Shown piece by piece: positions 35,680-44,705 of a stretch of DNA of 58,607 bases; position 1 is the stretch's first letter; each line of letters opens with the position of its first letter. Position numbers and translations under genes: made by a program. This DNA is from Paludibacteraceae bacterium (lineage in GTDB: Bacteria > Bacteroidota > Bacteroidia > Bacteroidales > Paludibacteraceae), in assembly GCA_905235225.1 (NCBI GenBank), contig CAJOKE010000004.1, positions 1 to 58,607 on the forward strand, written 5' to 3'. Below the pieces are notes generated by a model. It was not told the origin of the DNA, ran no database searches, and saw nothing but the letters and a program-made list of their open reading frames with translations.

Positions 35680-36164
35680 AAACAAAATCTGTCATACTAT
35701 GGTTCATCCTTACATCACTGTTTATTGCAGGATGTCAGCCCGATGAAGTCTGCCGACAGAACACCGGCGTTGTCGCCGGAATAGCCCTGCGGGGACTTGC
35801 CGTTGACACCAACGACCTCGCTACCGAATTCACCGCGTGGGACAGCATCACCGTACAGGGACTCAACAATGACTCCGTCCTGTATGACAACCGCAAAAAC
35901 ATCAGCCGCGTCCTTGTTCCGCTCCGAATTGATACCAATGTGACCGTTTTCACCCTGAACTGGCACGGGGAAGAAGACATCGTCTATTTCCGGCATGACA
36001 ACACAAGACGTTTTGTTTCCATGGCATGCGGTTGCGTCGTTTATCACACCATCGACTCCGTTTGGTGCAAAGGGACTTGGATTGATTCTGTCAAAATAAT
36101 CAATGCTGCCGTCGAAACAGCAGAACAAGATAATATTAAAGTGTTTACAACCATTGATCTTTGA
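35676..36164 (+). CDS. DUF6452 family lipoprotein
   Basis: 162 residues; start TTG 35676 overlaps the preceding stop (TTGA). Lipoprotein signal with FIAGC, cysteine 20. Mature part is beta-rich with one conserved-looking CGCVV motif near residue 119. Matches DUF6452 as known from Bacteroidetes, always without assigned function. The following gene is its usual partner DUF6048, also entered through a TTGA overlap, so the two probably act together at the envelope. Confidence 0.75.
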   Translation: MKTKSVILWFILTSLFIAGCQPDEVCRQNTGVVAGIALRGLAVDTNDLATEFTAWDSITVQGLNNDSVLYDNRKNISRVLVPLRIDTNVTVFTLNWHGEEDIVYFRHDNTRRFVSMACGCVVYHTIDSVWCKGTWIDSVKIINAAVETAEQDNIKVFTTIDL

Positions 36165-36970
36165 ATACTTTAAGGGGCATATTGGCGTTGGCGTTCTGTA
36201 GCCTGTGGCTTGCCGCCATGGCTCAGCAAACGGATTCGGTAACATTCATGCACGCCATGGATACGACATTCATCCGCGCCGAACACATCAAATCACCACG
36301 GCATATTAAACAGGACACCATCGCCGAAAACGGGACAGGACTTACCGGCAAATATGCGCGGTTGAAGGACGGGACACGCATTTACTCCGACACCGTCATC
36401 TATCAGGGAATGAACCTCAAACTTGACCTTGCCAACACGATAATAGAAGCCGCCACATCCAAAGGAAAAATACTCAGTTTCGAAATGGCATGGAACATAC
36501 GACTCAAGCAGCGGTTCTACCCCACCCTCGAAGCAGGATTCGCCAAAGCCGAAACATTTGCCAACGGCGGCGAACATAGCGGCGAAGGCGGATTCTTCCG
36601 CGTCGGACTGGACATTAACGGACTAAAGAAACACCCCGAACGGCTGAATGCCCTTCTCGTCGGAGTCCGCGTCGGTACAGCACTGCAGGGATATGATCTG
36701 CTCGGAGTAACACTCAACAGCCCCTACTGGCAGAGCATGCAGAAATTAGACTTCCTCGACCGGTTCCGGGCTGACTGCTGGGGAGAAGTCGTGTTGGGCG
36801 TTCAAGTGCAGATCTGGGAAGGATTGCAAATGGGTTGGGCGGTAAGGCTCAAAGTCCTTTTTACCAGAACGGTAAGCGACGAACAAGTCATGCCCTATTA
36901 TATTCCCGGATTCGGATACCGAGACGACACCAACTGGGGATTCAATTATTACATCGGATACAAATTCTAA
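36161..36970 (+). CDS. DUF6048 family outer-membrane protein
   Basis: 269 residues from TTG 36161. Signal peptide ending LAAMAQQ, then a polar linker and a beta-strand-rich part ending in F (YYIGYKF), consistent with a small outer-membrane barrel. Matches DUF6048, commonly next to DUF6452. Role unknown. Transketolase follows after 17 bp in the same direction. Confidence 0.75.
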   Translation: MNTLRGILALAFCSLWLAAMAQQTDSVTFMHAMDTTFIRAEHIKSPRHIKQDTIAENGTGLTGKYARLKDGTRIYSDTVIYQGMNLKLDLANTIIEAATSKGKILSFEMAWNIRLKQRFYPTLEAGFAKAETFANGGEHSGEGGFFRVGLDINGLKKHPERLNALLVGVRVGTALQGYDLLGVTLNSPYWQSMQKLDFLDRFRADCWGEVVLGVQVQIWEGLQMGWAVRLKVLFTRTVSDEQVMPYYIPGFGYRDDTNWGFNYYIGYKF

Positions 36971-36987
36971 CTTAAAACAATAATATT

Positions 36988-38997
36988 ATGAACAGCACAG
37001 CATTAATGAACAAAGCAGCAAACAACATTCGCGTTTTGGCTGCAAGCATGGTTGAAAAAGCAAAAAGCGGTCACCCGGGCGGTGCCTTGGGCGGCTCCGA
37101 TTTTATTAACGTACTCTATTCCGAATTCCTGCGCTATGACCCCGAAAACCCGACTTGGGAAGCAAGAGACCGTTTCTTCCTTGACCCCGGTCACATGGCT
37201 CCGATGCTCTACAGCCAACTCTGCCTCGCAGGCAAATTCACACTCGACGAACTCCAAACACTCCGCCAGTGGGGAAGCGTCGTTCCCGGACACCCCGAAC
37301 GGGATGTAGAACGCGGCATTGAAAACACCTCAGGACCCCTCGGACAAGGTCATGTATTCGCTGTCGGTGCTGCCATCGCCGCCAAATGGTTCAACGCAAG
37401 GGTCGGCGACATCCACAACCCGAACATCTATGCCTTCATCTCCGACGGCGGCGTGCAGGAAGAGATTTCACAAGGCGCAGGACGTATTGCAGGACACCTC
37501 GGACTCGACAACCTCATCATGTTCTATGACTCCAACAATATACAACTCTCCACCACCTGCAAAGAGGTGACCGCCGAAGATGTTGCCAAAAAATATGAAG
37601 CATGGGGATGGTATGTACAAGAGATTCCTGGTAATGACCCCGACGCCATCCGAACGGCTCTCCAACACGCATTAGACGAGAAAAAACGCCCGTCACTCAT
37701 CATCGGACACACCGCCATGGGAAAAGGAGCCGTTACAGCCGACGGACAATCGTTCGAAGGCAAATGCTCCACACACGGACAACCACTCTCCAAATCAGGG
37801 GCTTCATACGAGAAAACAATCGAAAACCTCGGCGGAGACCCTGCGAATCCCTTCCAAATCTTCCCCGAAGTAAAAGAACTATACGACCGCCGCGCCGCCG
37901 AGTTACGCGAATACGCCAACAACTACTACGCCAAATACCGCGAATGGAAACAAGCCAACCCCGTCTCCGCAGCCGAATATGAAGCATACATGAGCGGCGA
38001 AGTGCCTTGCATTGACTGGAGTCTCATTCAACAGAAACCCGGGGCTGCCACACGAGGAGCAAGTGCCACCGTACTCAGTTTCCTCGCTGAAAACGTTGGC
38101 AACATGATTGTTTCGTCTGCTGACCTAAGTAACAGCGATAAAACGGACGGATTCCTAAAGAAAACACACGCGATACAACGCGGAGACTTTACAGGACAGT
38201 TCCTGCAAGCCGGCGTTTCCGAACTCACCATGGCGTGCGTCATGATCGGTATGGCACTCCACGGCGGAATCATCCCCGCCTGCGGCACATTCTTCGTGTT
38301 CAGCGATTATATGAAACCCGCTGTACGTATGGCGGCTCTTATGGAAATTCCCGTCAAGTTCATCTGGTCGCATGACGCCTTCCGCGTCGGTGAAGACGGA
38401 CCGACACACGAACCCGTTGAGCAAGAGGCACAAATCCGCCTCATGGAGAAACTGCACAACCATCACGGCAAACCTTCCATGCTCGTCCTCCGTCCGGCAG
38501 ACGCTGAGGAAACAACTCTCGCTTGGCGCGCTGCCATCGAAAATACCGAAACACCTTCCGCACTCATCCTTTCCCGGCAGGACATAGCACCCGTTCCTAA
38601 TGTCAACCTTGACGGATTCCGAAAAGGCGCGTACATCGTCTCTAAAGACGACAACCCGCAAGTCGTATTACTGGCTTCCGGTTCCGAGGTTTCAACTCTG
38701 ATCGCCGGTGCTGAACTGCTCCGCAAAGATGGCATCCGCCTGCAAATCGTCAGCGTTCCTTCCGAAGGACGCTTCCGTGAGCAACCCCAAGAGTACCAGG
38801 ACTCCGTCCTCCCGAAGGGCATCAAGCGTTTCGGAATGACCGCCGGACTGCCTTGCACACTCGAAGGACTCGTCGGAGAAAACGGTGCCGTCTGGGGACT
38901 CAACTCCTTCGGATTCTCTGCGCCTTACAAAGTCCTTGACGAAAAACTCGGCTTCACCGCCCAAAACGTCTATGAGCAAGTCAAGAAACTGCTGTAA
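36988..38997 (+). CDS. tkt: Transketolase
   Basis: 669 residues, full-length. Thiamine diphosphate domain with HPGGALGGSDF and the diphosphate motif SDGGVQEE, middle domain with GDFTGQFLQAGVSE, and sugar-phosphate-binding HDAFRVGEDGPTHEPVEQ. It moves two-carbon units between sugar phosphates in the non-oxidative pentose phosphate pathway. Last gene of the plus-strand run, followed by an intrinsic terminator. Confidence 0.96.
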   Translation: MNSTALMNKAANNIRVLAASMVEKAKSGHPGGALGGSDFINVLYSEFLRYDPENPTWEARDRFFLDPGHMAPMLYSQLCLAGKFTLDELQTLRQWGSVVPGHPERDVERGIENTSGPLGQGHVFAVGAAIAAKWFNARVGDIHNPNIYAFISDGGVQEEISQGAGRIAGHLGLDNLIMFYDSNNIQLSTTCKEVTAEDVAKKYEAWGWYVQEIPGNDPDAIRTALQHALDEKKRPSLIIGHTAMGKGAVTADGQSFEGKCSTHGQPLSKSGASYEKTIENLGGDPANPFQIFPEVKELYDRRAAELREYANNYYAKYREWKQANPVSAAEYEAYMSGEVPCIDWSLIQQKPGAATRGASATVLSFLAENVGNMIVSSADLSNSDKTDGFLKKTHAIQRGDFTGQFLQAGVSELTMACVMIGMALHGGIIPACGTFFVFSDYMKPAVRMAALMEIPVKFIWSHDAFRVGEDGPTHEPVEQEAQIRLMEKLHNHHGKPSMLVLRPADAEETTLAWRAAIENTETPSALILSRQDIAPVPNVNLDGFRKGAYIVSKDDNPQVVLLASGSEVSTLIAGAELLRKDGIRLQIVSVPSEGRFREQPQEYQDSVLPKGIKRFGMTAGLPCTLEGLVGENGAVWGLNSFGFSAPYKVLDEKLGFTAQNVYEQVKKLL

Positions 38998-39026
38998 TAA
39001 CCTTCTGAAAAAGTAATAATCTTCAA

Positions 39027-39060
39027 AAGTGTGTCAACTTCAATTGGCACACTTTTTTTG
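39027..39060 (+). terminator. Terminator after transketolase
   Basis: Stem AAGTGTGTCAA with TTGGCACACTT (one mismatch pair), small loop, then a run of T. The minus strand also has four T after the hairpin, so it may serve the convergent acetyltransferase gene as well. Confidence 0.85.
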
Positions 39061-39126
39061 TTTTTCTTACTGACTACGTTCGCATCACGTTCGCTGCAGA
39101 TAATTATTGCTAAACCGTATCATTCC

Positions 39127-39678
39127 TTACTCCTTTGGCGGGATGGTTTTGATGATTTTGGCAGGGTTGCCGCCCACGATGGTGTTTGCCGGCACATCTT
39201 TGGTGACGACGGCGGCAGCGGCTACCACTGCATTCTCGCCGACCGTCACGCCCGGCAGGATGGTTGCACCTGCACCCACCCATGCGTTCTTGCAAATCCG
39301 CACGGGCTTGCAGATGAGTATCTGGCGCTCGTAGAGGTCGTGGTTATTACTGATGAGTTGCACGTTCGCCGCAATCATTGCGCCATCTTCGATAGTGATG
39401 CTGCCGCGCGACATCATCAGACAGTCCGGCATGATCATGACGTTTTTGCCGATATGTACCATATCAAAGCAGACACCCTTCAAGGGCGGTTGGACGATGG
39501 ATCCTTCGCCGAGGTTCTCACCAAAGAGGGCTTTCGTCGCTTCGATGTTCTCAGGCGTGAAGGGAACGGTCTGGTTGAATGCAAAGAGCTTGCGTCCCTG
39601 CTCGATATACGCGGCTTGCGCTTCGGGTGTCGTCACCCGCGGATCTACACGAAATGCTTCCATATTAGAGACTGTCAA
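39127..39678 (-). CDS. Sugar O-acetyltransferase (maltose/galactoside type, left-handed beta-helix)
   Basis: 183 residues. An N-terminal helical segment, then hexapeptide repeats ([30 protein letters not shown]). Catalytic histidine is in [11 protein letters not shown]. Family members transfer acetyl from acetyl-CoA to sugars. Its start lies 14 bp inside the end of the alcohol dehydrogenase gene, indicating one operon. Confidence 0.88.
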   Translation of the reverse strand: MTVSNMEAFRVDPRVTTPEAQAAYIEQGRKLFAFNQTVPFTPENIEATKALFGENLGEGSIVQPPLKGVCFDMVHIGKNVMIMPDCLMMSRGSITIEDGAMIAANVQLISNNHDLYERQILICKPVRICKNAWVGAGATILPGVTVGENAVVAAAAVVTKDVPANTIVGGNPAKIIKTIPPKE

Positions 39679-40879
39679 TTAAGATTTGTTTGATGTCCTG
39701 TTCTGTAAGCGGCGCATAGGCATTCTCCAGCCCTTCGTTGACGGCGATATGGTGCGCCATCTCGTCCAAACGGCTCTCGTCGATACCCACTTCGCGCAGG
39801 TGCATCGGGATGTTAATGGACTCAAAGAACGCGTAGGTCGCTTCGATGGCCTTGTTGGCAATCTCCCATTGGGTCAGCGAGGGGTCGATGTCGAAGACAT
39901 TGATGCCGTACTTGACGAAACGCGGCAGGGTGTGTTCATTGAGGATGTGCTTCATCCACCGCGGTGTGATGATGGCCAAGCCTTCGCCGTGAGTGATGTC
40001 GTAGTACGCAGAGAGGGCATGCTCGATGCCGTGACAGGGCCAGCCGGATTCGCTGTTACCGAGTGCCAAGATACCATTGCAGCCGTAGGTGCAAGCCAGC
40101 ATCATCTCCGCGCGCGCCTTGTAATCTTCGGGGTTAGCGATACACTTGCGTCCGTTCTCCATGAGCGAGCGAAGCATAGACTCGCAGAAACCGTCGTTGA
40201 GGAGCGTAGTGTCTTCCGCAAAATACTGCTCAATTGTGTGATTCATCGCGTCGGCAATGCCCGCTGCGGTCTGTTTCTTGCTGACCGAGAACGTGTAGGT
40301 CGGGTCAAGGAACGAAACGGCAGGGAACAAGTGGCGGTCCATATAACCGATTTTGTCGTTGGTCTCCGTGCGGGAGATAACGCCTCCGCAGTCGTACTCG
40401 CTACCCGTGGCAGCCAGCGTGATGATATCCACAATCGGCAGGGCTGCCTGGGCTTTGACCTTGTAGGAAATGAGGTCCCACGGGTCGCCGTCATAGCAGG
40501 CACCGGCTGCAATCGCCTTGGAGCAATCGAGTACAGAACCGCCGCCGACGGAGAGAATGACATCCACTTTATGCTCCTTGCACAGCCGCACGCCGTCCAA
40601 CACGGAAGGGTTGTATTTCGGGTTCGGCTGAATACCGCTCAGTTCGACTATCTCAAAGTCCTTGAGTGCCTCACGCACGTAGTCATAAAGACTGAGACCT
40701 GAATACTGATTACTGATGGCTGACGGCAGATTTCTGAAAGCCGGAATCTTCTTAATACTGCCTCCGCCGTAAGTCAGGAGGATTTTCTTGCCGAAAGCGC
40801 TCATCACTTTCGGCAGTTTCTCTACTACACCTTCACCAAAAATCAAGCGTGTAGGTGTTTGGTAATCAAAGTTTTGCAT
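39665..40879 (-). CDS. Iron-containing alcohol dehydrogenase (YqhD/BdhA type)
   Basis: 404 residues. NAD(P)-binding [15 protein letters not shown], metal-binding histidines in [17 protein letters not shown]. The YqhD/BdhA branch reduces aldehydes using NADPH and iron or zinc. An extension to 41014 would translate the -7 box, so ATG 40879 is chosen. Between GGGSIKK (38-44) and LYDYVREAL there are about 18 residues absent from E. coli YqhD, encoded by a repetitive segment (see findings). Confidence 0.9.
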   Translation of the reverse strand: MQNFDYQTPTRLIFGEGVVEKLPKVMSAFGKKILLTYGGGSIKKIPAFRNLPSAISNQYSGLSLYDYVREALKDFEIVELSGIQPNPKYNPSVLDGVRLCKEHKVDVILSVGGGSVLDCSKAIAAGACYDGDPWDLISYKVKAQAALPIVDIITLAATGSEYDCGGVISRTETNDKIGYMDRHLFPAVSFLDPTYTFSVSKKQTAAGIADAMNHTIEQYFAEDTTLLNDGFCESMLRSLMENGRKCIANPEDYKARAEMMLACTYGCNGILALGNSESGWPCHGIEHALSAYYDITHGEGLAIITPRWMKHILNEHTLPRFVKYGINVFDIDPSLTQWEIANKAIEATYAFFESINIPMHLREVGIDESRLDEMAHHIAVNEGLENAYAPLTEQDIKQILIDSL

Positions 40880-40925
40880 AGGACATATGGGTTTGTTAAT
40901 TAAAATCAATAGTATAAAATCGGTG

Positions 40926-40933
40926 CAAAGGTA
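40926..40933 (-). promoter_or_regulatory. -7 element for the alcohol dehydrogenase operon
   Basis: TACCTTTG on the minus strand, about 47 nt before the start codon. A TTTG -33 box at the usual distance is not clear, so confidence is moderate. Confidence 0.5.
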
Positions 40934-41008
40934 CAACAATTTTACGAAATATCCGTTACACAATTTACGGCAAATGATACACAATTCGCCGAAAAAGCAG
41001 AAAAAACC

Positions 41009-41039
41009 TTGCACAATTCAAAAAAAAGAAGTAACTTTG
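41009..41039 (+). promoter_or_regulatory. Promoter of the DUF1016 nuclease gene
   Basis: TTGC 41009-41012, 19-bp spacer, TAACTTTG 41032-41039. The following 76-nt leader contains the hairpin GTGCT-GCTA-AGCAC, a three-codon reading frame ATG GCT AAG TAA at 41078-41089 and a second small inverted repeat GGCTAAGTAAGCC. Confidence 0.75.
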
Positions 41040-41115
41040 CAGCAGTTTTTAATCGAGTGCTGCTAAGCACGAGAAAAATGGCTAAGTAAGCCAAAAGTTG
41101 CAAAGGTTAGCAAAA

Positions 41116-42159
41116 ATGAGTAACATCAAACCACATATTCGTATTTCCCCCACGGCTGTAAGCCCGACATTTGTTGATGATGTCCGGACAATCATAGAGC
41201 AGGGCAAACAACAAGCTTATATGTCTGTCAATGCATCGATGATAGAGACCTACTGGCATATCGGAGAACGTATTGTTAAGGAAGAGCAACAAGGGGCGAA
41301 ACGTGCTGAATATGGCGCACAGATAATTGATTTTCTCGCGGAAAAATTGGCAGGCGAGTACGGCGAAAGTTACTCTCCGCGTTACCTTCGTTCCTTTCGG
41401 CAGTTCTATGCTCTTTTCCCTGATTTTGACATTTGGAAATCGCGGTTTCCAAATCTGACTTGGACACATATTTACCGTACTTTGCGTGTCGGAGACGATA
41501 CGGCTATCCGTTGGTATCTGGGCGAGGCGTCCACGCAGATGTGGAGCGTGCGCACATTGGACAGGAATATCAGCACGCAATATTTTGAACGGCATCTTTC
41601 TGCCCCGCAACTGCCTGAGACTGACGCGGTGGTAACGCATATCAAACAGGCGGAACTGATTAAGAATCCCGTAATGGCAGAATTCTTGGGTTTCAAGCGT
41701 GACCAAACGTATTCGGAGACAGATCTTGAGAATGCCATAATCTCCCATTTGCAGGAGTTCTTAATGGAACTCGGCAAGGGCTTTGCTTTTATGGGCAGAC
41801 AACAACTGGTACGTACCGCATCGCAGGATTATTATATCGACCTTGTGTTCTACAATGTCATTCTCAAATGCTATGTGCTTATTGATCTCAAAATCGGAAA
41901 GGTGACCCACCAGGATGTCGGTCAGATGGATATGTATGTGCGTATGTTTGATGAATTGAAGCGTACAGAAACAGACAATCCCACTATTGGAATTTTGCTT
42001 TGTAGTGAAACGGATGAAGATATTGCCCGATATTCTGTGTTGAAAGGTAATGAACAACTCTTTGCAACAAAATACAAATTGTTCTTGCCGACCCCGGAGG
42101 AATTGCGTCGTGAGATAGAACGACAGAAAGAAATATATCGCTTACAACAAGAGAACTGA
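41116..42159 (+). CDS. YhcG/DUF1016-type PDDEXK nuclease domain protein
   Basis: 347 residues. N-terminal DUF1016 helical domain (ARRIVEQG-like TIIEQGKQQAYMSVNASM; TYWHIGERIVKEEQQG; YSPRYLRSFRQFYALF) and C-terminal PD-(D/E)XK fold with D in YYIDLVFYN and DLK in CYVLIDLKIG, followed by GQMDMYV. Such proteins are widespread accessory nucleases; some associate with restriction or mobile loci, function mostly unproven. It stands alone with its own promoter. ATG 41116 chosen over 41098 because the family begins close to it. Confidence 0.87.
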   Translation: MSNIKPHIRISPTAVSPTFVDDVRTIIEQGKQQAYMSVNASMIETYWHIGERIVKEEQQGAKRAEYGAQIIDFLAEKLAGEYGESYSPRYLRSFRQFYALFPDFDIWKSRFPNLTWTHIYRTLRVGDDTAIRWYLGEASTQMWSVRTLDRNISTQYFERHLSAPQLPETDAVVTHIKQAELIKNPVMAEFLGFKRDQTYSETDLENAIISHLQEFLMELGKGFAFMGRQQLVRTASQDYYIDLVFYNVILKCYVLIDLKIGKVTHQDVGQMDMYVRMFDELKRTETDNPTIGILLCSETDEDIARYSVLKGNEQLFATKYKLFLPTPEELRREIERQKEIYRLQQEN

Positions 42160-42251
42160 AATATACGTCCCTCTCCGAGACGTTAAACTGGGGAAAGACA
42201 AGTGCGTAGCGACGCGCGATACATATTAAAATAAGAAGCGTTTGCTTTACT

Positions 42252-42377
42252 CTTTGTAGAGAAAAATTAGGAACTTTTCATCTAAGCAAGAGAATAGCAA
42301 ATAGGCTTCACGTATTTGCGTGGAGTTACTATCTACATGCTTGCTTAAAAGGTCTTCCTAATTACCTCTCTACAAAG
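42252..42377 (+). ncRNA. Rod-shaped structured RNA candidate (6S-like)
   Basis: The gene-free stretch 42160-42472 contains a long imperfect hairpin of 126 nt. Paired arms: 42252-42262 with 42367-42377 (11 bp, perfect), 42265-42273 with 42355-42363 (9 bp), 42274-42278 with 42347-42351, 42284-42290 with 42340-42346, 42294-42297 with 42329-42332, and an apical stem GCAAATA/TATTTGC (42297-42303, 42313-42319). Small internal loops and one 5-nt bulge separate them. A T-rich run follows at 42400-42412. Rod shape and size recall 6S RNA, which in Bacteroidales is poorly conserved in sequence; no search was possible. Confidence 0.55.
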
Positions 42378-42472
42378 TATGTGGCATAGCAGCCTCACGC
42401 TTTTGTTTGTTTATTATTTAACCGCTTTGCCCATGGCTGCTGCAAAGCAACAAAACAATTTATATCTAAGCA

Positions 42473-42865
42473 ATGAAAAAGTTTAGTAGGATTTTGTTCG
42501 CAATGGTAGTTGCGACAAGTGCAATTCTGATGACCGGTTGTGCAACAAAAGAACAAGCAACTGTTCATGTAAAAGTCACTACTGCTTTGGGAGCAGCAGT
42601 CAGCGGAGAAACAGTTTACCAATTTGACCAAACAACAAAAGATGTACATGGTCTGACAACCAAGATGTTTGCCGAGGCTACTGCGGTAACAGACTCAGAA
42701 GGTGTTGCGGAGTTTAGTCTAAAAAGTCTTGATTTCGGTGTAGATGACCGTGTAACACTTTATTATGTCACTTATGACAATAAAGGAAGCATCAATGGTC
42801 AAACGGCAGTTACAGTCAAGAAAGGCGAGAGCAAAGATCTTACATTGACACAATCAGCTTTATAA
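42473..42865 (+). CDS. Small lipoprotein with Ig-like fold
   Basis: 130 residues. Lipoprotein signal with LMTGC, cysteine at about 23, then roughly 105 residues of beta-strand pattern (TVHVKVTTALGAAVSGETVY, GVAEFSLKSLDFG, TAVTVKKGESKDLTL) resembling carboxypeptidase-regulatory or transthyretin-like surface domains. No specific family recognised. Stand-alone gene with its own terminator; it begins about 95 nt after the rod RNA candidate. Confidence 0.75.
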   Translation: MKKFSRILFAMVVATSAILMTGCATKEQATVHVKVTTALGAAVSGETVYQFDQTTKDVHGLTTKMFAEATAVTDSEGVAEFSLKSLDFGVDDRVTLYYVTYDNKGSINGQTAVTVKKGESKDLTLTQSAL

Positions 42866-42890
42866 TCCCATGGATAACCCATGGAATTCC

Positions 42891-42928
42891 ATTAGCGGGC
42901 AACCTTCCGGCTGTCCGCTAATTGTTTT
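42891..42928 (+). terminator. Terminator of the small lipoprotein gene
   Basis: Stem ATTAGCGG / CCGCTAAT with GC-rich interior and a following TGTTTTGT tail, 26 bp after the stop codon. Confidence 0.75.
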
Positions 42929-43037
42929 GTGTTCCGAGGAACACCAAGTAATCGTTTGGATGAATGAATCGGCTCATGCAGGGGAAAGGAATTCTTAATA
43001 ATCGGCAACTTTCTTTATGGCTTAGCCATAGGCACGA

Positions 43038-43847
43038 TTACTTGTCTCCTCCCCGTATCTCGGAGGCGGAGACGCCGAGGTTCTGGCGGATGTAACGGCT
43101 CAGATAAGCCGTGGATGAGAAATCGAAACGGAAGGCGATGTCGGCGAGGGTCAGCGAGCGGTCACGGAGAAGGCGGGATATTTCGACAGAGGTATAGCGG
43201 TTAATCCAATACGCCGCGCCGCAGCCGCTGATGGATTTGCAGGTCTCAGAGAGGTATTTGGGCGTGACATAGAGGCGGTCGGCATAATACGCGATGTCGC
43301 GGTGCGTGCGGTAGTCGCCGCGCTCCAACATCTCAATAAAACGGTTCATGAGGTGCGCGTTAGAGTGGCTGAGGTCGTTCTTCTCATCGTAAATCTCCGC
43401 GTGGAAATCAAAGAAATCAATGATCATGCCCTGCACGGCATTGAGCGTCAAATCCAAATAGAATCGGTGTTCGACCTCGGCGCAACGTGTGCGCACATAT
43501 TCCATATTCTCTCTGCACCGCTCCTGCTGCCGCGTGTTGAGGTGTATGACCGGGTCGTTGAAGAGCATCATATGTCCGCGCGTGCCGTAATTGGAGAGCG
43601 GCAACGCCATCTGGATAAACTCCGGCGTGACATAGACGGTGATAGTCCGAAAATCCGCGCTCGCATCAGCAATCTGCGCCGATTCGCTCCGTTGCATTAT
43701 GATGCAGTCGCCGGACTGCAAAGGGTGCGCCGCGCCGTTGAAAAGGAGCGTTGCAGTGCCTTGTAAACACAGCGCATGGGTGAGATAACCCGTGTGGGCG
43801 AGTTGCAATTCCGTAGATAATATGTCGGCGAACTCAATAGGCTGCAT
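43038..43847 (-). CDS. AraC-family transcriptional regulator
   Basis: 269 residues. N-terminal cupin-like sensor domain (ATLLFNGAAHPLQSGDCIIM) and C-terminal double helix-turn-helix (YADRLYVTPKYLSETCKSIS; SLTLADIAFRFDFSSTAYLS, then RYIRQNLGVSASEIR). No characteristic target gene lies next to it: upstream and downstream genes are hypothetical, so the regulon is unknown. Confidence 0.9.
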   Translation of the reverse strand: MQPIEFADILSTELQLAHTGYLTHALCLQGTATLLFNGAAHPLQSGDCIIMQRSESAQIADASADFRTITVYVTPEFIQMALPLSNYGTRGHMMLFNDPVIHLNTRQQERCRENMEYVRTRCAEVEHRFYLDLTLNAVQGMIIDFFDFHAEIYDEKNDLSHSNAHLMNRFIEMLERGDYRTHRDIAYYADRLYVTPKYLSETCKSISGCGAAYWINRYTSVEISRLLRDRSLTLADIAFRFDFSSTAYLSRYIRQNLGVSASEIRGGDK

Positions 43848-43894
43848 AGACCGAAATGGATGAAGAATTATGCTTGTGATTGATTCTTTACCAT

Positions 43895-44578
43895 TTATAG
43901 TGTATCATCGATTATAAAGGCATACGTTTTTCGGTTTTGCGCCAAGGTTTTTATTTTTTCGGCTATTTTATTCATGAAGGAGTCATTTTCGTTCAGTTCG
44001 CCAAGAATGACAAGACATTTTTCGAAATCTCCGATTTCACGATATAATTCAGCTTTTATGAGCGGCTCTATATCCCATATTTGGATTAGGCGCAAGACCT
44101 GTTGCTCAAACAGTTCCATATCTTCAGCCGATGGTTTTTTGCCTTTTGAAACATGTTCCCTTTGGAAAGTATCATTGTATTTGTGGACAAAAAGCAAACG
44201 CAAACTTATTTCATTTTGTACGGAGAGGCTGTCCTCTTGGAATTGCGCAAGTGCCTCTTTTGCCTGATCGAAAGTGAGTTCCCCCAATTCCATGGAATAG
44301 TCTTGTCCTTCTTTTTTCTCGGCATTTGAGAGGAAAAAGTACTTCCCGCACCGAGGACATTTCTGAACGGCGGACGGCTTCGGCAGCATAGGATAATCCG
44401 ATTTGAGGTCACTCCACTGCTTTCCTCCGATGGTATTTCCTGACATTAGCCGTAAAAGCGGTTTTTCTTCCTTGCAATAAGGGCAGATAACGATTTGAGC
44501 ACTGGATGGAAGCATAGCAAAACAATTTATGCTGCAATAAAGCAGCGTTAAAACAATAAGGGTAAATTTGCGTTTCAT
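43895..44578 (-). CDS. Exported protein with a two-CxxC zinc-ribbon-like domain
   Basis: 227 residues. Signal peptide (about 1-21, LYCSINCFA), then two zinc-knuckle motifs CPYCKE (about 32) and CPRCGK (about 74) around a 35-residue insert, and a C-terminal helical region of TPR-like character (ELYREIGDFEKCLVILGELN). I do not recognise the family. A zinc-ribbon after a signal peptide is unusual, because such knuckles mostly occur in cytoplasmic proteins. Confidence 0.65.
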   Translation of the reverse strand: MKRKFTLIVLTLLYCSINCFAMLPSSAQIVICPYCKEEKPLLRLMSGNTIGGKQWSDLKSDYPMLPKPSAVQKCPRCGKYFFLSNAEKKEGQDYSMELGELTFDQAKEALAQFQEDSLSVQNEISLRLLFVHKYNDTFQREHVSKGKKPSAEDMELFEQQVLRLIQIWDIEPLIKAELYREIGDFEKCLVILGELNENDSFMNKIAEKIKTLAQNRKTYAFIIDDTL

Positions 44579-44654
44579 TTTTCAATCTGTATTGTATTAA
44601 GATACATTTGCATCCTTTTGGCATGGCAGTGAGACTGCAAACTATCTGAAATAT

Positions 44655-44698
44655 CCTAATAATAGCCTAATAATAACCTAATAATAGCCTAATAAAGG
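44655..44698. repeat. 11-bp tandem repeat array, 4 copies (CCTAATAATAG)
   Basis: Four 11-bp units CCTAATAATAG with small variations, in the gap between two minus-strand genes, 77 bp upstream of the start codon of the zinc-ribbon protein gene and 7 bp past the stop of the membrane protein gene. Confidence 0.85.
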
Positions 44699-44705
44699 CT
44701 GTGGG

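Noticed and set aside
39686..40702. 338-codon plus-strand open frame opposite the alcohol dehydrogenase
   Set aside because: Lies wholly antisense to a well-supported enzyme; no recognisable family and no promoter of its own.
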